Shown here piece after piece: positions 15,412-24,400 of a DNA stretch of 42,086 nt (within the stretch, counting starts at the first letter, position 1; each line of letters begins with the position of its first letter). Location: assembly GCA_964635875.1 (NCBI GenBank), contig CAZWRK010000021.1, positions 1 through 42,086 of the forward strand, given 5' to 3'. Both the position numbers and the translations under genes were made by a program. Origin of the DNA: CAZWRK01 sp964635875. Its GTDB lineage: Bacteria; Pseudomonadota; Gammaproteobacteria; Burkholderiales; Aquaspirillaceae. Under the pieces are notes generated by a model. That model was given only the letters and a program-made list of their open reading frames with translations. It was not told the origin of the DNA and did not search any database.

Positions 15412-15636
15412 ATGAAGGTTAAGGCCAAGACGCTCGGGTTCTACGGTGGCTCACGCCGCCGCCCGGGTGAGGTGTTCGAGGTGCCGGAAGGTGCCAAGGC
15501 CAAATGGTTCGAGCCGGTGTCTGCCGCGCCGGCCGAACCCGAGGCCAAACCCCGCAAGGCTGGCAAGGGTAAGGCGCAGGAAGCTGCCGAGCCCGATCCG
15601 TTGGCCGAGCAGGAAAACGCCGACGGCCTGGTCTAA
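15412..15636 (+). CDS. small basic head protein, 74 aa
   Basis: The N-terminal half (MKVKAKTLGFYGGSRRRPGE then VFEVPEG) forms a small beta domain seen in short proteins next to capsid genes. The C-terminal half is a low-complexity Lys/Ala/Pro/Glu tail that is probably disordered. AGGGG precedes the ATG. The gene ends the capsid block and is followed by a strong intrinsic terminator. Possible head-completion or connector role, by position only. Confidence 0.65.
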   Translation: MKVKAKTLGFYGGSRRRPGEVFEVPEGAKAKWFEPVSAAPAEPEAKPRKAGKGKAQEAAEPDPLAEQENADGLV

Positions 15637-15661
15637 GGCCAGCCCCCGGCGAGTAGTAAAC

Positions 15662-15689
15662 GAAAGGGGCCTCGCGCCCCTTTCTTTTT
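15662..15689 (+). terminator. intrinsic terminator after the capsid block
   Basis: GAAAGGGGC (15662-15670) pairs perfectly with GCCCCTTTC (15676-15684) around a 5-base loop, followed by five T. Placed between the head genes and the tail tubular genes, it would lower tail-gene transcription relative to capsid. Confidence 0.92.
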
Positions 15690-15703
15690 AACTGGAGAAC
15701 AGC

Positions 15704-16306
15704 ATGGCCTCGGAAGTCGAAATCGCCAACCTCGCCCTCGCCAACATCGGCGACCGCGCCACCGTGGCCAGTCTCGACCCTCCCGAGGGGAGTGCGCAGG
15801 CCGAGCATTGCGCACGGTTCTACCCCATGGCACGCGACGCCCTGCTCGAGTTACACCCGTGGAACTTCGCCACCCGTCGCGCTGCGCTGGCCCTACTGGT
15901 CGAGACGCCCGTGGCATGGCTCTACGCCTACTCGCTCCCGGCTGACTGCATCAAGGTGCAGGCTGTCCAGCTGCCCGAGTCGACCACTGATTCCACCGAG
16001 CACTTCACCATCGGCCTGAACGACGACGGCCAGCGAGTGCTGTACACCAACATCGACGAGGCCGTGGTGCGCTACACAGCGCGCGTCGAGGACACCACCC
16101 TGTTCACCCCGCTTTTCACCCTGACCCTGTCATGGAAGCTGTCGGCCATGATCGCCGGACCCATCCTCAAGGGTGACGCTGGCGCTGCAGAGGCGAAGCG
16201 GTGCGAGGCGGTCATGGCTGCTTATCTCGGCCAGGCGCGTGTCTCGGATTCCGCGCAGCGGGTTGCCCCGCCGACTCACACCCCTGCATGGATAGGAGCC
16301 CGCTGA
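15704..16306 (+). CDS. tail tubular protein A (gp11-like)
   Basis: 200 residues resembling T7 gp11/Bbp14-type gatekeepers: EIANLALANIGDRATVASLD, AEHCARFYPMARDALLELHPWNFATRR, LYAYSLPADCIKVQAV and VVRYTARVEDTTLFTPLF. GGAG precedes the ATG. It forms the ring between portal and nozzle and is directly followed by the nozzle gene. No late box lies between the terminator and this gene, so it depends on read-through. Confidence 0.9.
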   Translation: MASEVEIANLALANIGDRATVASLDPPEGSAQAEHCARFYPMARDALLELHPWNFATRRAALALLVETPVAWLYAYSLPADCIKVQAVQLPESTTDSTEHFTIGLNDDGQRVLYTNIDEAVVRYTARVEDTTLFTPLFTLTLSWKLSAMIAGPILKGDAGAAEAKRCEAVMAAYLGQARVSDSAQRVAPPTHTPAWIGAR

Positions 16307-16307
16307 T

Positions 16308-19103
16308 ATGCCGAACGTGCGCAAGCTGCATGTGTCCTTCTCTGGGGGTGAAGTCTCCGGCGAGTTCTATGGTCGCAGCGACGACCCCAAGTTCCAGACG
16401 GGTGCGGCGACCGTGCGCAACATGATCCCGCTACCCCATGGTCCGGTGCAGAACCGCGCGGGCTTCGCTTATGTGCGCGAGGTCAAGGATTCCAGCAAGG
16501 TCACGCGCCTGCTGCCGTTCACGTTCTCGACGACGCAGACCATGGTCATCGAGATGGGGGCGGGTTACTTCCGCTTCCATACGGCCGGGGCCACCCTGCT
16601 GTCGCCGACACCATCGGCCTACAGCGGCGCCACGCAGTACGACGTGGGTGACATGGTGCTGTCGGGCGGGGTGAAGTATTACTGCATCAGCCTGACCACC
16701 GGAAACGCCCCGCCAAACGCGACCTATTGGTACGCGATGCCGTCGTCTGGCGAGTACGAGATCCCGAACCCCTACGCCGAGGCGGACCTGTTTGAAATCC
16801 ACTTCGTCCAGTCGGCCGACGTGCTTACGCTGGTTCACCCGAACTACCCGCCGATGGAGTTGCGGCGCGAAGGTTCGACCGAGTGGTTGTTATTGCCGAT
16901 TGCCTTTGCTGCCGCCATCTCACCCCCTGGTTACACCGCAGGGGTAGCGGCGCCGATTAACCACACCTACAAGATCACCGCGACGGTGGCCGGTGCATTT
17001 TCTCGAAACTACCTCACGGTGCCGTCAGCATCAATTACCGCCAGCAATGACCTGACCATCGACGGCGCGTACAACAAAATCATCTGGACCAACGGGGCAA
17101 GGGTCATAAAGTGCGACGTCTACAAGTTGGTGGGCGCGACCTACTACTACCTCGGCACAACCAGCGGCGCATCCTTCATCGACGACGGAAGCTTGACGCC
17201 GAACACGAGTGCTCCGCAGCCAGCTGGAACATCTACAACCAGTGTCAGCGGACTCTCAGCGTCGACGGTTTCCGCAGGCGGAACCATGGGGGCGACTGCC
17301 ACCGGCTCAGGCACAACAACCTACAGCTACGTGGTGACATCCGTCTCCGCTGACGGCAGGCATGAGTCAATCATGTCGCCAGTGGCAACTTGTACCAATA
17401 ACCTGCTGACCACCGGCAACTACAACACGATAACCTGGGCGGCCGTCGCCGGCGTCCAGCTGTACAACGTCTACAAGGAAAGTAACGGTCTGTTCGGCTT
17501 CATCGGCCAAGCGGGGAGTCCGACGTTCGTTGACGACAACATCGCTCCGGACATCAGCAAGACGCCGCCCATCCACCAGGATCCGTTCGCGACTCCAGGT
17601 AGCTACCCGGCAGCGGTGTCCTACTTCGAGCAGCGGCGCTGCTTTGCCGGCACCACCAACTCGCCGCAGTCGGTATGGTTGACCAAGCCGGGCAGCGAGT
17701 CCGACCTCGCCTACTCGGTGCCGAGCAGCGAGGATGACGCCATTGCGTTCCGGGTGGCTGCCCGCGAGGCCAACACTATCCGCCACCTCGTCCCATTGAA
17801 CGACCTGGTGGCCCTGACATCGGCGGCCGAGTGGCGCATCACCTCGATCAATGCTGACGCCCTGACCCCCTCGACGGTGTCGGTGCGCCCGCAGTCCTAC
17901 GTCGGGGCGAACAACGCCCAGCCGTTCGTGGTCAACAACACCCTGATCTACGCTGCCGCCCGGGGTGGTCATATTCGCGAACTGGCCTATAACTGGCAGG
18001 CGGGCGGGTTCATCACCGGCGACCTATCGCTGCGCAGCACGCACCTGTTTGACACCTACGACATCACCGAGATGGGCTACGCCAAGTCACCCTATCCGGT
18101 CGGCTGGTTCGTCCGTAACGACGGACGTCTGCTGGGGTTGACCTACGTGCCCGAGCAGCAGGTGGGGGCTTGGCACTGGCACGACACCGACGGCTCGTTC
18201 GAGTCCATCGCGACGGTGGCCGAGGGTGGCGAGGACGTTTTGTATGCCATCGTTCAACGCACGGTCAACGGTAACGTCGTGCGCTACGTCGAGCGGATGG
18301 CCACGCGCCTGTTCGACGCGCAGGAAGATGCCTTCTTCGTCGACGCAGGCGCCACGTTCGACGGCAACAACACCACCGCCACCACGATGACAGTGTCGGG
18401 CGGGACCAGCTGGGGATCTGACGAGGTGCTGACCCTGACAGCCAGCGGTGCCGCGTTCGTATTCCCGGCAACCACTGACGTCGGCGACCAGGTGGTGCTC
18501 GAGGACACCGACGGCAACGTCTACAGGCTGACGGTGGAAAGCACCAGCAGCACGACGGTGGCCGGGGTGCGGACCGACAAGACCCTGCCGGTAAGCCTGC
18601 GCAGCACCGCACTGACGTCCTGGGCGTGGGCTCGTGACAGCATCAGCGGGCTCGACCACCTCGAGGGGTGCACGGTCAACATCCTGGCCGACGGTGCAGT
18701 ACACCCCCAGCGCACGGTGGCCAGTGGTGCCATCACGCTGGACCAGCCGTCGGTCAAGGTGCACGTCGGTCTGCCGATCAACGCCGACCTGCAGACCCTC
18801 CCGCTGTCCGTGGCCCTGCGCGACGGCAGCAACGGGCAGGGTCGGCAGAAGAACGTCAACCGCGCATGGCTGCGGGTGTATCGCTCCTCGGGCGTTTTCG
18901 TCGGCCCGTCGGTGGACGAGTTGGTCGAGGCCAAGCAGCGCACCGATGAGCCCTATGGTGCCCCGCCGGATCTCAAGAGCGAGGAGATCGAGGTGGTGGT
19001 GCGACCGGGCTGGGATGACGACGGCCAGGTCTATGTGCGCCAGTCCGACCCGCTGCCGCTGACCATCCTCTCGTTGACGCTGGAGGTTGCGCTGGGCGGG
19101 TAA
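16308..19103 (+). CDS. tail tubular protein B / nozzle with inserted Ig/FnIII-like and CBM-like domains
   Basis: 931 residues. The N-terminal KLHVSFSGGEVSGEFYGRSD and NMIPLPHGPVQNRAGFAYV are typical of podophage nozzle proteins (T7 gp12/Bbp13-like). Around residues 103-145, YDVGDMVLSGGVKYYC resembles a carbohydrate-binding module 5/12 repeat. Residues about 218-310 and 325-425 are two similar FnIII/Ig-like repeats (YNKIIWTNGARVIKCDVYK and YNTITWAAVAGVQLYNVYK), carried on a less GC-rich stretch (about 16900-17560). The C-terminal part returns to the core fold (SVALRDGSNGQGR). Some 100 residues longer than T7 gp12; the insertion may project and bind surface sugars. Confidence 0.9.
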   Translation: MPNVRKLHVSFSGGEVSGEFYGRSDDPKFQTGAATVRNMIPLPHGPVQNRAGFAYVREVKDSSKVTRLLPFTFSTTQTMVIEMGAGYFRFHTAGATLLSPTPSAYSGATQYDVGDMVLSGGVKYYCISLTTGNAPPNATYWYAMPSSGEYEIPNPYAEADLFEIHFVQSADVLTLVHPNYPPMELRREGSTEWLLLPIAFAAAISPPGYTAGVAAPINHTYKITATVAGAFSRNYLTVPSASITASNDLTIDGAYNKIIWTNGARVIKCDVYKLVGATYYYLGTTSGASFIDDGSLTPNTSAPQPAGTSTTSVSGLSASTVSAGGTMGATATGSGTTTYSYVVTSVSADGRHESIMSPVATCTNNLLTTGNYNTITWAAVAGVQLYNVYKESNGLFGFIGQAGSPTFVDDNIAPDISKTPPIHQDPFATPGSYPAAVSYFEQRRCFAGTTNSPQSVWLTKPGSESDLAYSVPSSEDDAIAFRVAAREANTIRHLVPLNDLVALTSAAEWRITSINADALTPSTVSVRPQSYVGANNAQPFVVNNTLIYAAARGGHIRELAYNWQAGGFITGDLSLRSTHLFDTYDITEMGYAKSPYPVGWFVRNDGRLLGLTYVPEQQVGAWHWHDTDGSFESIATVAEGGEDVLYAIVQRTVNGNVVRYVERMATRLFDAQEDAFFVDAGATFDGNNTTATTMTVSGGTSWGSDEVLTLTASGAAFVFPATTDVGDQVVLEDTDGNVYRLTVESTSSTTVAGVRTDKTLPVSLRSTALTSWAWARDSISGLDHLEGCTVNILADGAVHPQRTVASGAITLDQPSVKVHVGLPINADLQTLPLSVALRDGSNGQGRQKNVNRAWLRVYRSSGVFVGPSVDELVEAKQRTDEPYGAPPDLKSEEIEVVVRPGWDDDGQVYVRQSDPLPLTILSLTLEVALGG

Positions 19104-19106
19104 TCC

Positions 19107-19139
19107 GGTGCACCTGCCGAGCGCCCGTGTGGTTAAGGT
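19107..19139 (+). promoter_or_regulatory. late box element 4
   Basis: GGTGCACCTGCC at 19107-19118, 12 bases, GGT, then TAAGGT at 19134-19139. The gene starts at 19173. A perfect 10-bp inverted repeat, CGAGCGCCCG (19118-19127) with CGGGCGCTCG (19161-19170), surrounds the hexamer and the predicted start (about 19146); its right arm ends 2 bases before the ATG. Confidence 0.75.
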
Positions 19140-19172
19140 GGGGGTCAACTCCACCATTCTCGGGCGCTCGTT

Positions 19173-19691
19173 ATGACCCCCCTCGCCATCGGATCACTCG
19201 GCCTGCAGGGCGCCGGACTCGCCGCCGGCGTCGTCTCCTCGTTCTTCGGCGCGCGTGCGCAAAAGTCCCGCCTCGCCTTCGAGGCCGAGATCGCCGAGAT
19301 CAACGCCGGACTGGCCGAACTCTCGGCCCAGAACGAACTCCTCTCCGGCCAGCGCGAGGAGCAGAAGGTCCGCGCCCGCACCCGTGCCGTCAAGGCTGGG
19401 CAGCGTGTTGCCATGGCAGCCAACGGCATCGACATCGCCGGCTCGCCGACGGCCCAGAACATTCTCAACACCGCCGACATCCTCGGCGAAATCGACGCCC
19501 AGACCGTGCAGGCCAACGCCGTGCGCTCGGCATGGGGCTACCGGACACAAGCCACCAACACCTTGAACGAGGCCACCGCTGCGCGCGCCACGGCTGCCGG
19601 CATCTCGCCCGGTGGTGCGGCGTTCAGCACCCTGCTGTCTGGCGCCGGGCAGGTGGCGAGTTCCTGGTACTCAATGAATAAGGCGGGTTGA
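19173..19691 (+). CDS. internal virion protein, gp14-like
   Basis: 172 residues. The N-terminal glycine-rich membrane segment (about 4-26, LAIGSLGLQGAGLAAGVVSS) is followed by a long Ala/Glu/Arg coiled coil and the conserved RVAMAANGIDIAGSPTAQNIL region of podophage ejection proteins. A second hydrophobic stretch lies near the C-terminus. It probably forms the outer-membrane part of the DNA ejection channel. First gene of the ejection block, behind late box element 4. No clear ribosome-binding site precedes the ATG. Confidence 0.85.
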   Translation: MTPLAIGSLGLQGAGLAAGVVSSFFGARAQKSRLAFEAEIAEINAGLAELSAQNELLSGQREEQKVRARTRAVKAGQRVAMAANGIDIAGSPTAQNILNTADILGEIDAQTVQANAVRSAWGYRTQATNTLNEATAARATAAGISPGGAAFSTLLSGAGQVASSWYSMNKAG

Positions 19692-19694
19692 TCC

Positions 19695-21476
19695 ATGCCG
19701 CGCGTACCGACGTATGACAATCTGACCACCAGCATCAGCAACCAGCCGCAGGTGCGCGTCACTGCGCCAGCGGTGCGCGACGTGGTCAACGAGCAGGGCC
19801 GCGAACTGGCCCAGGGCATGCAGCAAGCGGGTGCTGCCGGATCCCGCATTGCGCTGGACATGCAGAACGAGGCGAACCAGGTTCGCGTCTCCGACACGAT
19901 GAACCGGCTGGTCCAGACCCGTACCAACCTGCAGGTGGATGCGTTCAAGCAGCGCGGGCGCAACGCACTGGAGCGGGAAAGCGGAAAGGATCTCGCCACC
20001 GAGTACGACGAGAAGCTGGGTGCAGAGGTCGACGCGCTGTCGGCATCGCTCGGTAACGACGCCCAGCGGGCCGCCTTCAAGGTGCAGGCCGACCAGCTGC
20101 GCCAGCAATTCCGGAGCAGCGTTACCGGCCACATGGTTAAGGAGCAGGAAACCTTCGCCGACGAGACAGACGTGGCGACGATCTCCACCGCCGTCGATCA
20201 GGGCGTCCTGCTGTACGGCGACCCCGCCATGCGCGAGCAATCCATCGGCGCCATCACCGCTACCGTCGACAGCATGGCCCAGCGCAAGGGCTGGGATCCG
20301 AAGGTGCGCGACACCAAACTGGCCGAGGCGGTCAGTCCGATGCACGCCGGCATCATCAAGTCGATGATCCAGTCCGGCAATGCCGAGTCTGCCCAGGCGT
20401 ACTACGACGCGAACAGCGCCAGCATGAGCCTGCAGGCACGCGCTGCCGTGCAGGAACCGCTGCAGCGTGCGGTGTTCGGTCAGAAGGCCGAGGGCGAGGC
20501 GCGCATGCTGTGGGCCGAGGGTGGCCCGTCGATGCCAAACGATCCGGTCAAACTGTTCGACATGGAGCGACTGGCGTCCGAGCGCATCAGCGACCCGGCC
20601 ATGCGCAAGGAAGTCATCGGCAACCTGCGCAACATGGCGCAGGCATGGAACGCCCAGCAGGCCGAGATCAAGGCGGCAGGTATCTCCGGCTTGTGGAAGC
20701 TGTACGACGACGGTGCCACGATGTCACAGATCCGCCGCAGCGATGCCTACCTGTCGCTGTCGGACACCGACCAGCACGAGTTCGAGCAGCGAGTGCAGTC
20801 CGAGCGTGCGCAGGAAACCAGCCGGGCACTAACCCAGGACCAGCGCGAACTCACTCGCCTGCAGATCAAGGAGAAGCTGGCCGACATCCGGGGGACCGAG
20901 ATGTACCTCACGGCCAGCGACCCGAACGTCCTCGGCCGGATGTCGCGCGCCCAGGTAGAGGCCATGCGCAGCAAGATCGGCCGCGAGCAGACCGAGTCCC
21001 TGCTCAAGAAGTGGGACGAACTCAAGAAGCCCGGCAAGCTGCCCGAGGCCCAGATGGACGACAACGACTTCAAGGCGGTGGCCGTCGAGATGGGGCTCAA
21101 TGCCTTCGAGAGCAAAGCTAGTGACGCCACCAAAGCGGCCGTTGCCAGGGTACGCATGAACGTCGAGGCACTGATCTCCGAGCAGGAGAAAGGCGGGAGC
21201 AAGGTCAGCCGCGAGGAGCGCAAGAACATCATGCGCCGGATGATGGCGGCCGAGGTCATGCTCGACCGGTTCGGTCCCGACGTGAAGGTGCGCGCGGCAC
21301 TGGTGCCCCCTGAGAACTACGAGGACGTCATCGTCCCGGTGGCCGAGCAGAAATTGATTGTAGAGGCGCTGCAGGCCGGCTACCGCCGCGACCCTGCGAA
21401 CCCCATCTACGCCCCCACACAAGAAAACGTCGCCCGCATGTACCTCCAGATGCAGATGCGCAAAGGGAACCAGTAA
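19695..21476 (+). CDS. internal virion protein, gp15-like
   Basis: 593 residues, nearly all helical, rich in Gln, Glu and Arg (VNEQGRELAQGMQQAGAAG; ERESGKDLATEYDEKLGAEV; MHAGIIKSMIQSGNAESAQ). The last segment shows the tetratricopeptide-like MHAGIIKSMIQSGNAESAQAYY pattern typical of periplasmic ejection proteins (T7 gp15, Bbp11). It is packed in the virion core and ejected to form the periplasmic tube with gp14-like and the giant protein. Starts 4 bases after its neighbour. Confidence 0.85.
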   Translation: MPRVPTYDNLTTSISNQPQVRVTAPAVRDVVNEQGRELAQGMQQAGAAGSRIALDMQNEANQVRVSDTMNRLVQTRTNLQVDAFKQRGRNALERESGKDLATEYDEKLGAEVDALSASLGNDAQRAAFKVQADQLRQQFRSSVTGHMVKEQETFADETDVATISTAVDQGVLLYGDPAMREQSIGAITATVDSMAQRKGWDPKVRDTKLAEAVSPMHAGIIKSMIQSGNAESAQAYYDANSASMSLQARAAVQEPLQRAVFGQKAEGEARMLWAEGGPSMPNDPVKLFDMERLASERISDPAMRKEVIGNLRNMAQAWNAQQAEIKAAGISGLWKLYDDGATMSQIRRSDAYLSLSDTDQHEFEQRVQSERAQETSRALTQDQRELTRLQIKEKLADIRGTEMYLTASDPNVLGRMSRAQVEAMRSKIGREQTESLLKKWDELKKPGKLPEAQMDDNDFKAVAVEMGLNAFESKASDATKAAVARVRMNVEALISEQEKGGSKVSREERKNIMRRMMAAEVMLDRFGPDVKVRAALVPPENYEDVIVPVAEQKLIVEALQAGYRRDPANPIYAPTQENVARMYLQMQMRKGNQ

Positions 21477-21479
21477 CTC

Positions 21480-24400
21480 ATGGCAAACAATCCGTACCTC
21501 GACCTCCTCGAACAGGGCCAGTCGGCCAACGTCGAAACCGGCGGTAACCCGTATCTGACTGTCGTCGAGGACGGCGTACAGCGCGACAACGCCGCGTTCA
21601 AGGCGTCCGCCACCATCGCCATCGAGTCGAACCCGGACGAGGTCGCCCGCCAGCGCCGCGTTGCCGAACTGCTGTCGGTTCCTCCCGCTGCGGTCGAGGC
21701 GATGCCCAAAGAGACGGCGCACCAGGCGCGGATGGTTGAGCTTGAGAAAGTCACGGCCGACGCCCCGACACTGCGCCGCAAGTTCACCGACGCCGACTTC
21801 GCCAAGCTGGCGCATGACGACGCGGAGAACCTGGCCGGCATCGAGCGCACGATCACGGGAACGCTGCGGGACGTCGGCGTCACTGCACTCAAGGGTGCGG
21901 TGGGGCTGCCGAACGCGGCTGTCGGTTTGCTGGACATCGTCGCTGGCGGGCGTGTCGGCCGTGGGCTGGATAGCATCGGCGTCCGGTTCAATGACGCCAG
22001 CGAGATCCTCGACACCATGTTCTCCCCGGCACAGCAGGCGGCCAACCGGGAGGTGCGCCAGGCTGACGGGTTCCTCGACACGCTGTCCGCCGCCATTGCC
22101 AACCCGTCGACCATTGCGGTAACGGTCGGTGAATCCGCTCCCCAGATCCTCGGCGGTGCCGGCATCGCCCGTGGCATCGTTGCTGCTGCCCCGCGTGTCG
22201 GCGCACTGGCCGCAGGTGCTGCCGGTGAGGGTATTCTCGGTGCCGGTGCTGCCGCTTCGCAGTTCCGCGCCAACAACGAGGATGGTCTGCTCACGGGCAA
22301 GGAGCAGGTGTCTGCCGTCGGCCTCGGCGCAGGTACGGCTCTGTTCGCTGCTGTCGGCGGCAAGTTGGCGCAGAAGCTGGGCATTGGTGACATTGACACC
22401 GCACTGGCCAGCGGCCAGATGACCCAGGCCACCGTGCGCACCTCACTCGCTCGCGAACTGGCGCAGGCCGGACTGACCGAGGGTGTTTTCGAGGAATTGC
22501 CGCAGTCGGCTCAGGAACAGATTTGGTCCAACTTTGCCGAGGACAAGCCGCTGCTGGAGGGTGTCGGTAACGCCGCCGCCATGGGCATGCTGGCAGGTGC
22601 AGTGACCGGTGCCGGGTTCCAGGGTGTGCAGCGCCTTGCGATGCGTGACCAGCAGGCGGCTGCTGACGGCGAGCGCACGGCCGCCGGCATCGAGAAACTG
22701 AACGAACTGGCAAAGGCCAGCAAGGTGCTCAAGCGCGACCCGGCAGCCGTCGAGTCGCTGGTGCAAGAGGCGGCCGCCGAGGGTAGCGACCGCATCTACA
22801 TCGACGCCACCGCGCTGCTGCAGTCCGGTGTTGCCGAGCAGGTTGCTGCCGTGTCCCCGGCTGTCGCTGAGCAGATCGCGGAGAAGGCTGCCACCGGCGG
22901 CATGGTCGAGATCCCACTCGGCGAGTACGTGGCCCGCATCGCCCCGACCGACTTCGCGCAGCAGCTGGCCGACATCGTGAAGGTCGACCCGTCCGGGTTC
23001 ACCCGTGCCGAGGCGCGAGAGTTCTACCAGACGCAGGGTGCCGAGTTGCAGGCGCAGGTTGAGGCGCAACTGGCCAGTGCCCAGGTCGACGACGAGTTCC
23101 GTGCGTCACGTGACCGCGTCAAGCAGACCCTGCTCGACGAGTTGAACGCGCTGGGTCGGTTCACCCCGGACAAGAACGAGTTCGACGCCACCCTGATCGC
23201 GTCCCGCGTTGCGGTACGTGCGTCCCAACTCGGCATCACCCCCGAGCAGTTTTTCGAGCAGCAGGCCCAGCGCCTGCGGGTCATGGCCGAGCCGATGCCG
23301 GGAACGGCGGACACGTTGACGCAGGTAACCCCTGAACAGGCGCTCACCACGAATGTCCCCCTTGAGTTGCCGACTGACCAGGTTTTTGCCGATGCTGTCG
23401 CCAACACCCAAGGGGCTGAGATAACGGACGAAGGACTCCTTATCGACTTGGTCAGGTTCCAGAAGCCTGAGCAGGAAGGTGCGCAGGCTATCCGTACAGG
23501 TGTTTTTTATCTCCCAGCCAAGTCTGCCGACGTAAAGCACTATCGGAACGCTAAAACCGGCTACGGCGGCAACGAGCGGTTTAACTCCGCAACGCTCATT
23601 CGGCGCCCGCTTTTTGTTAAGGGGGCGACTGGTGGCGCGGCCCCTGAGCAGGCTTTCAAGCAGCTGAAAGGTAAAGAGGCTTTGGCCGAGATGAGTCGCG
23701 CAGTGACGCAAGTCATCACTCGCGGCGGAAACTACATGCGCCCAGACCCTGCGCTAAAGCTGCAACTTATTGAGGAGTTCCTGGACCAGTACGCTCCGGA
23801 AAGTGTGAGCCTCGCCCCCCAGATAGAGCGTGTCAGCCGCGAGGGGAATACGCTTAGATATGCGCTGCAAGAGATCGCGGTTGCGCACGCTGTTCGCGCA
23901 TCCGGATACGACGCCGTGGTTGGGTACAGCAATGCTAAAACAGGGCCGCGCATTTCCGAGGTTTTCGACGTCCGCGAGCAGACATTTCCCGCACGAGGCG
24001 TCGACTCAAGCATTCATGGAGATTTTCTCAACCAGACCGACGGCGTTGATTTTAACAACCCCGAGGTTGTAGATTCCAAGATGAGCCCTGACGTGATCGA
24101 CTTCCTGGTCGCGCAGGGGATGATGACGCCCGAGGAGGCACAACGTGCTAAGACCCGAACTGCAGGCGCTGGTGGACGCGCCCAACAAGCCGGTGCCGGT
24201 GGTCAGCGAGCCGGTCAAGTCGCTGGCCGAACTGTCGCAGGAACCGCCGCCCGGAGTGGATGGCAATCTGCTACGGCAGTACGCGGCCCAGACGGAAAGC
24301 CTGCCCGCATCTTCCGAGGCAGCGCCGACGGCGCAGTAACGCCCGACAACTTCAACCCCGAGCAGTTCGGCAAGGCGTCCGGCTACGCCACCTCCGGCCT

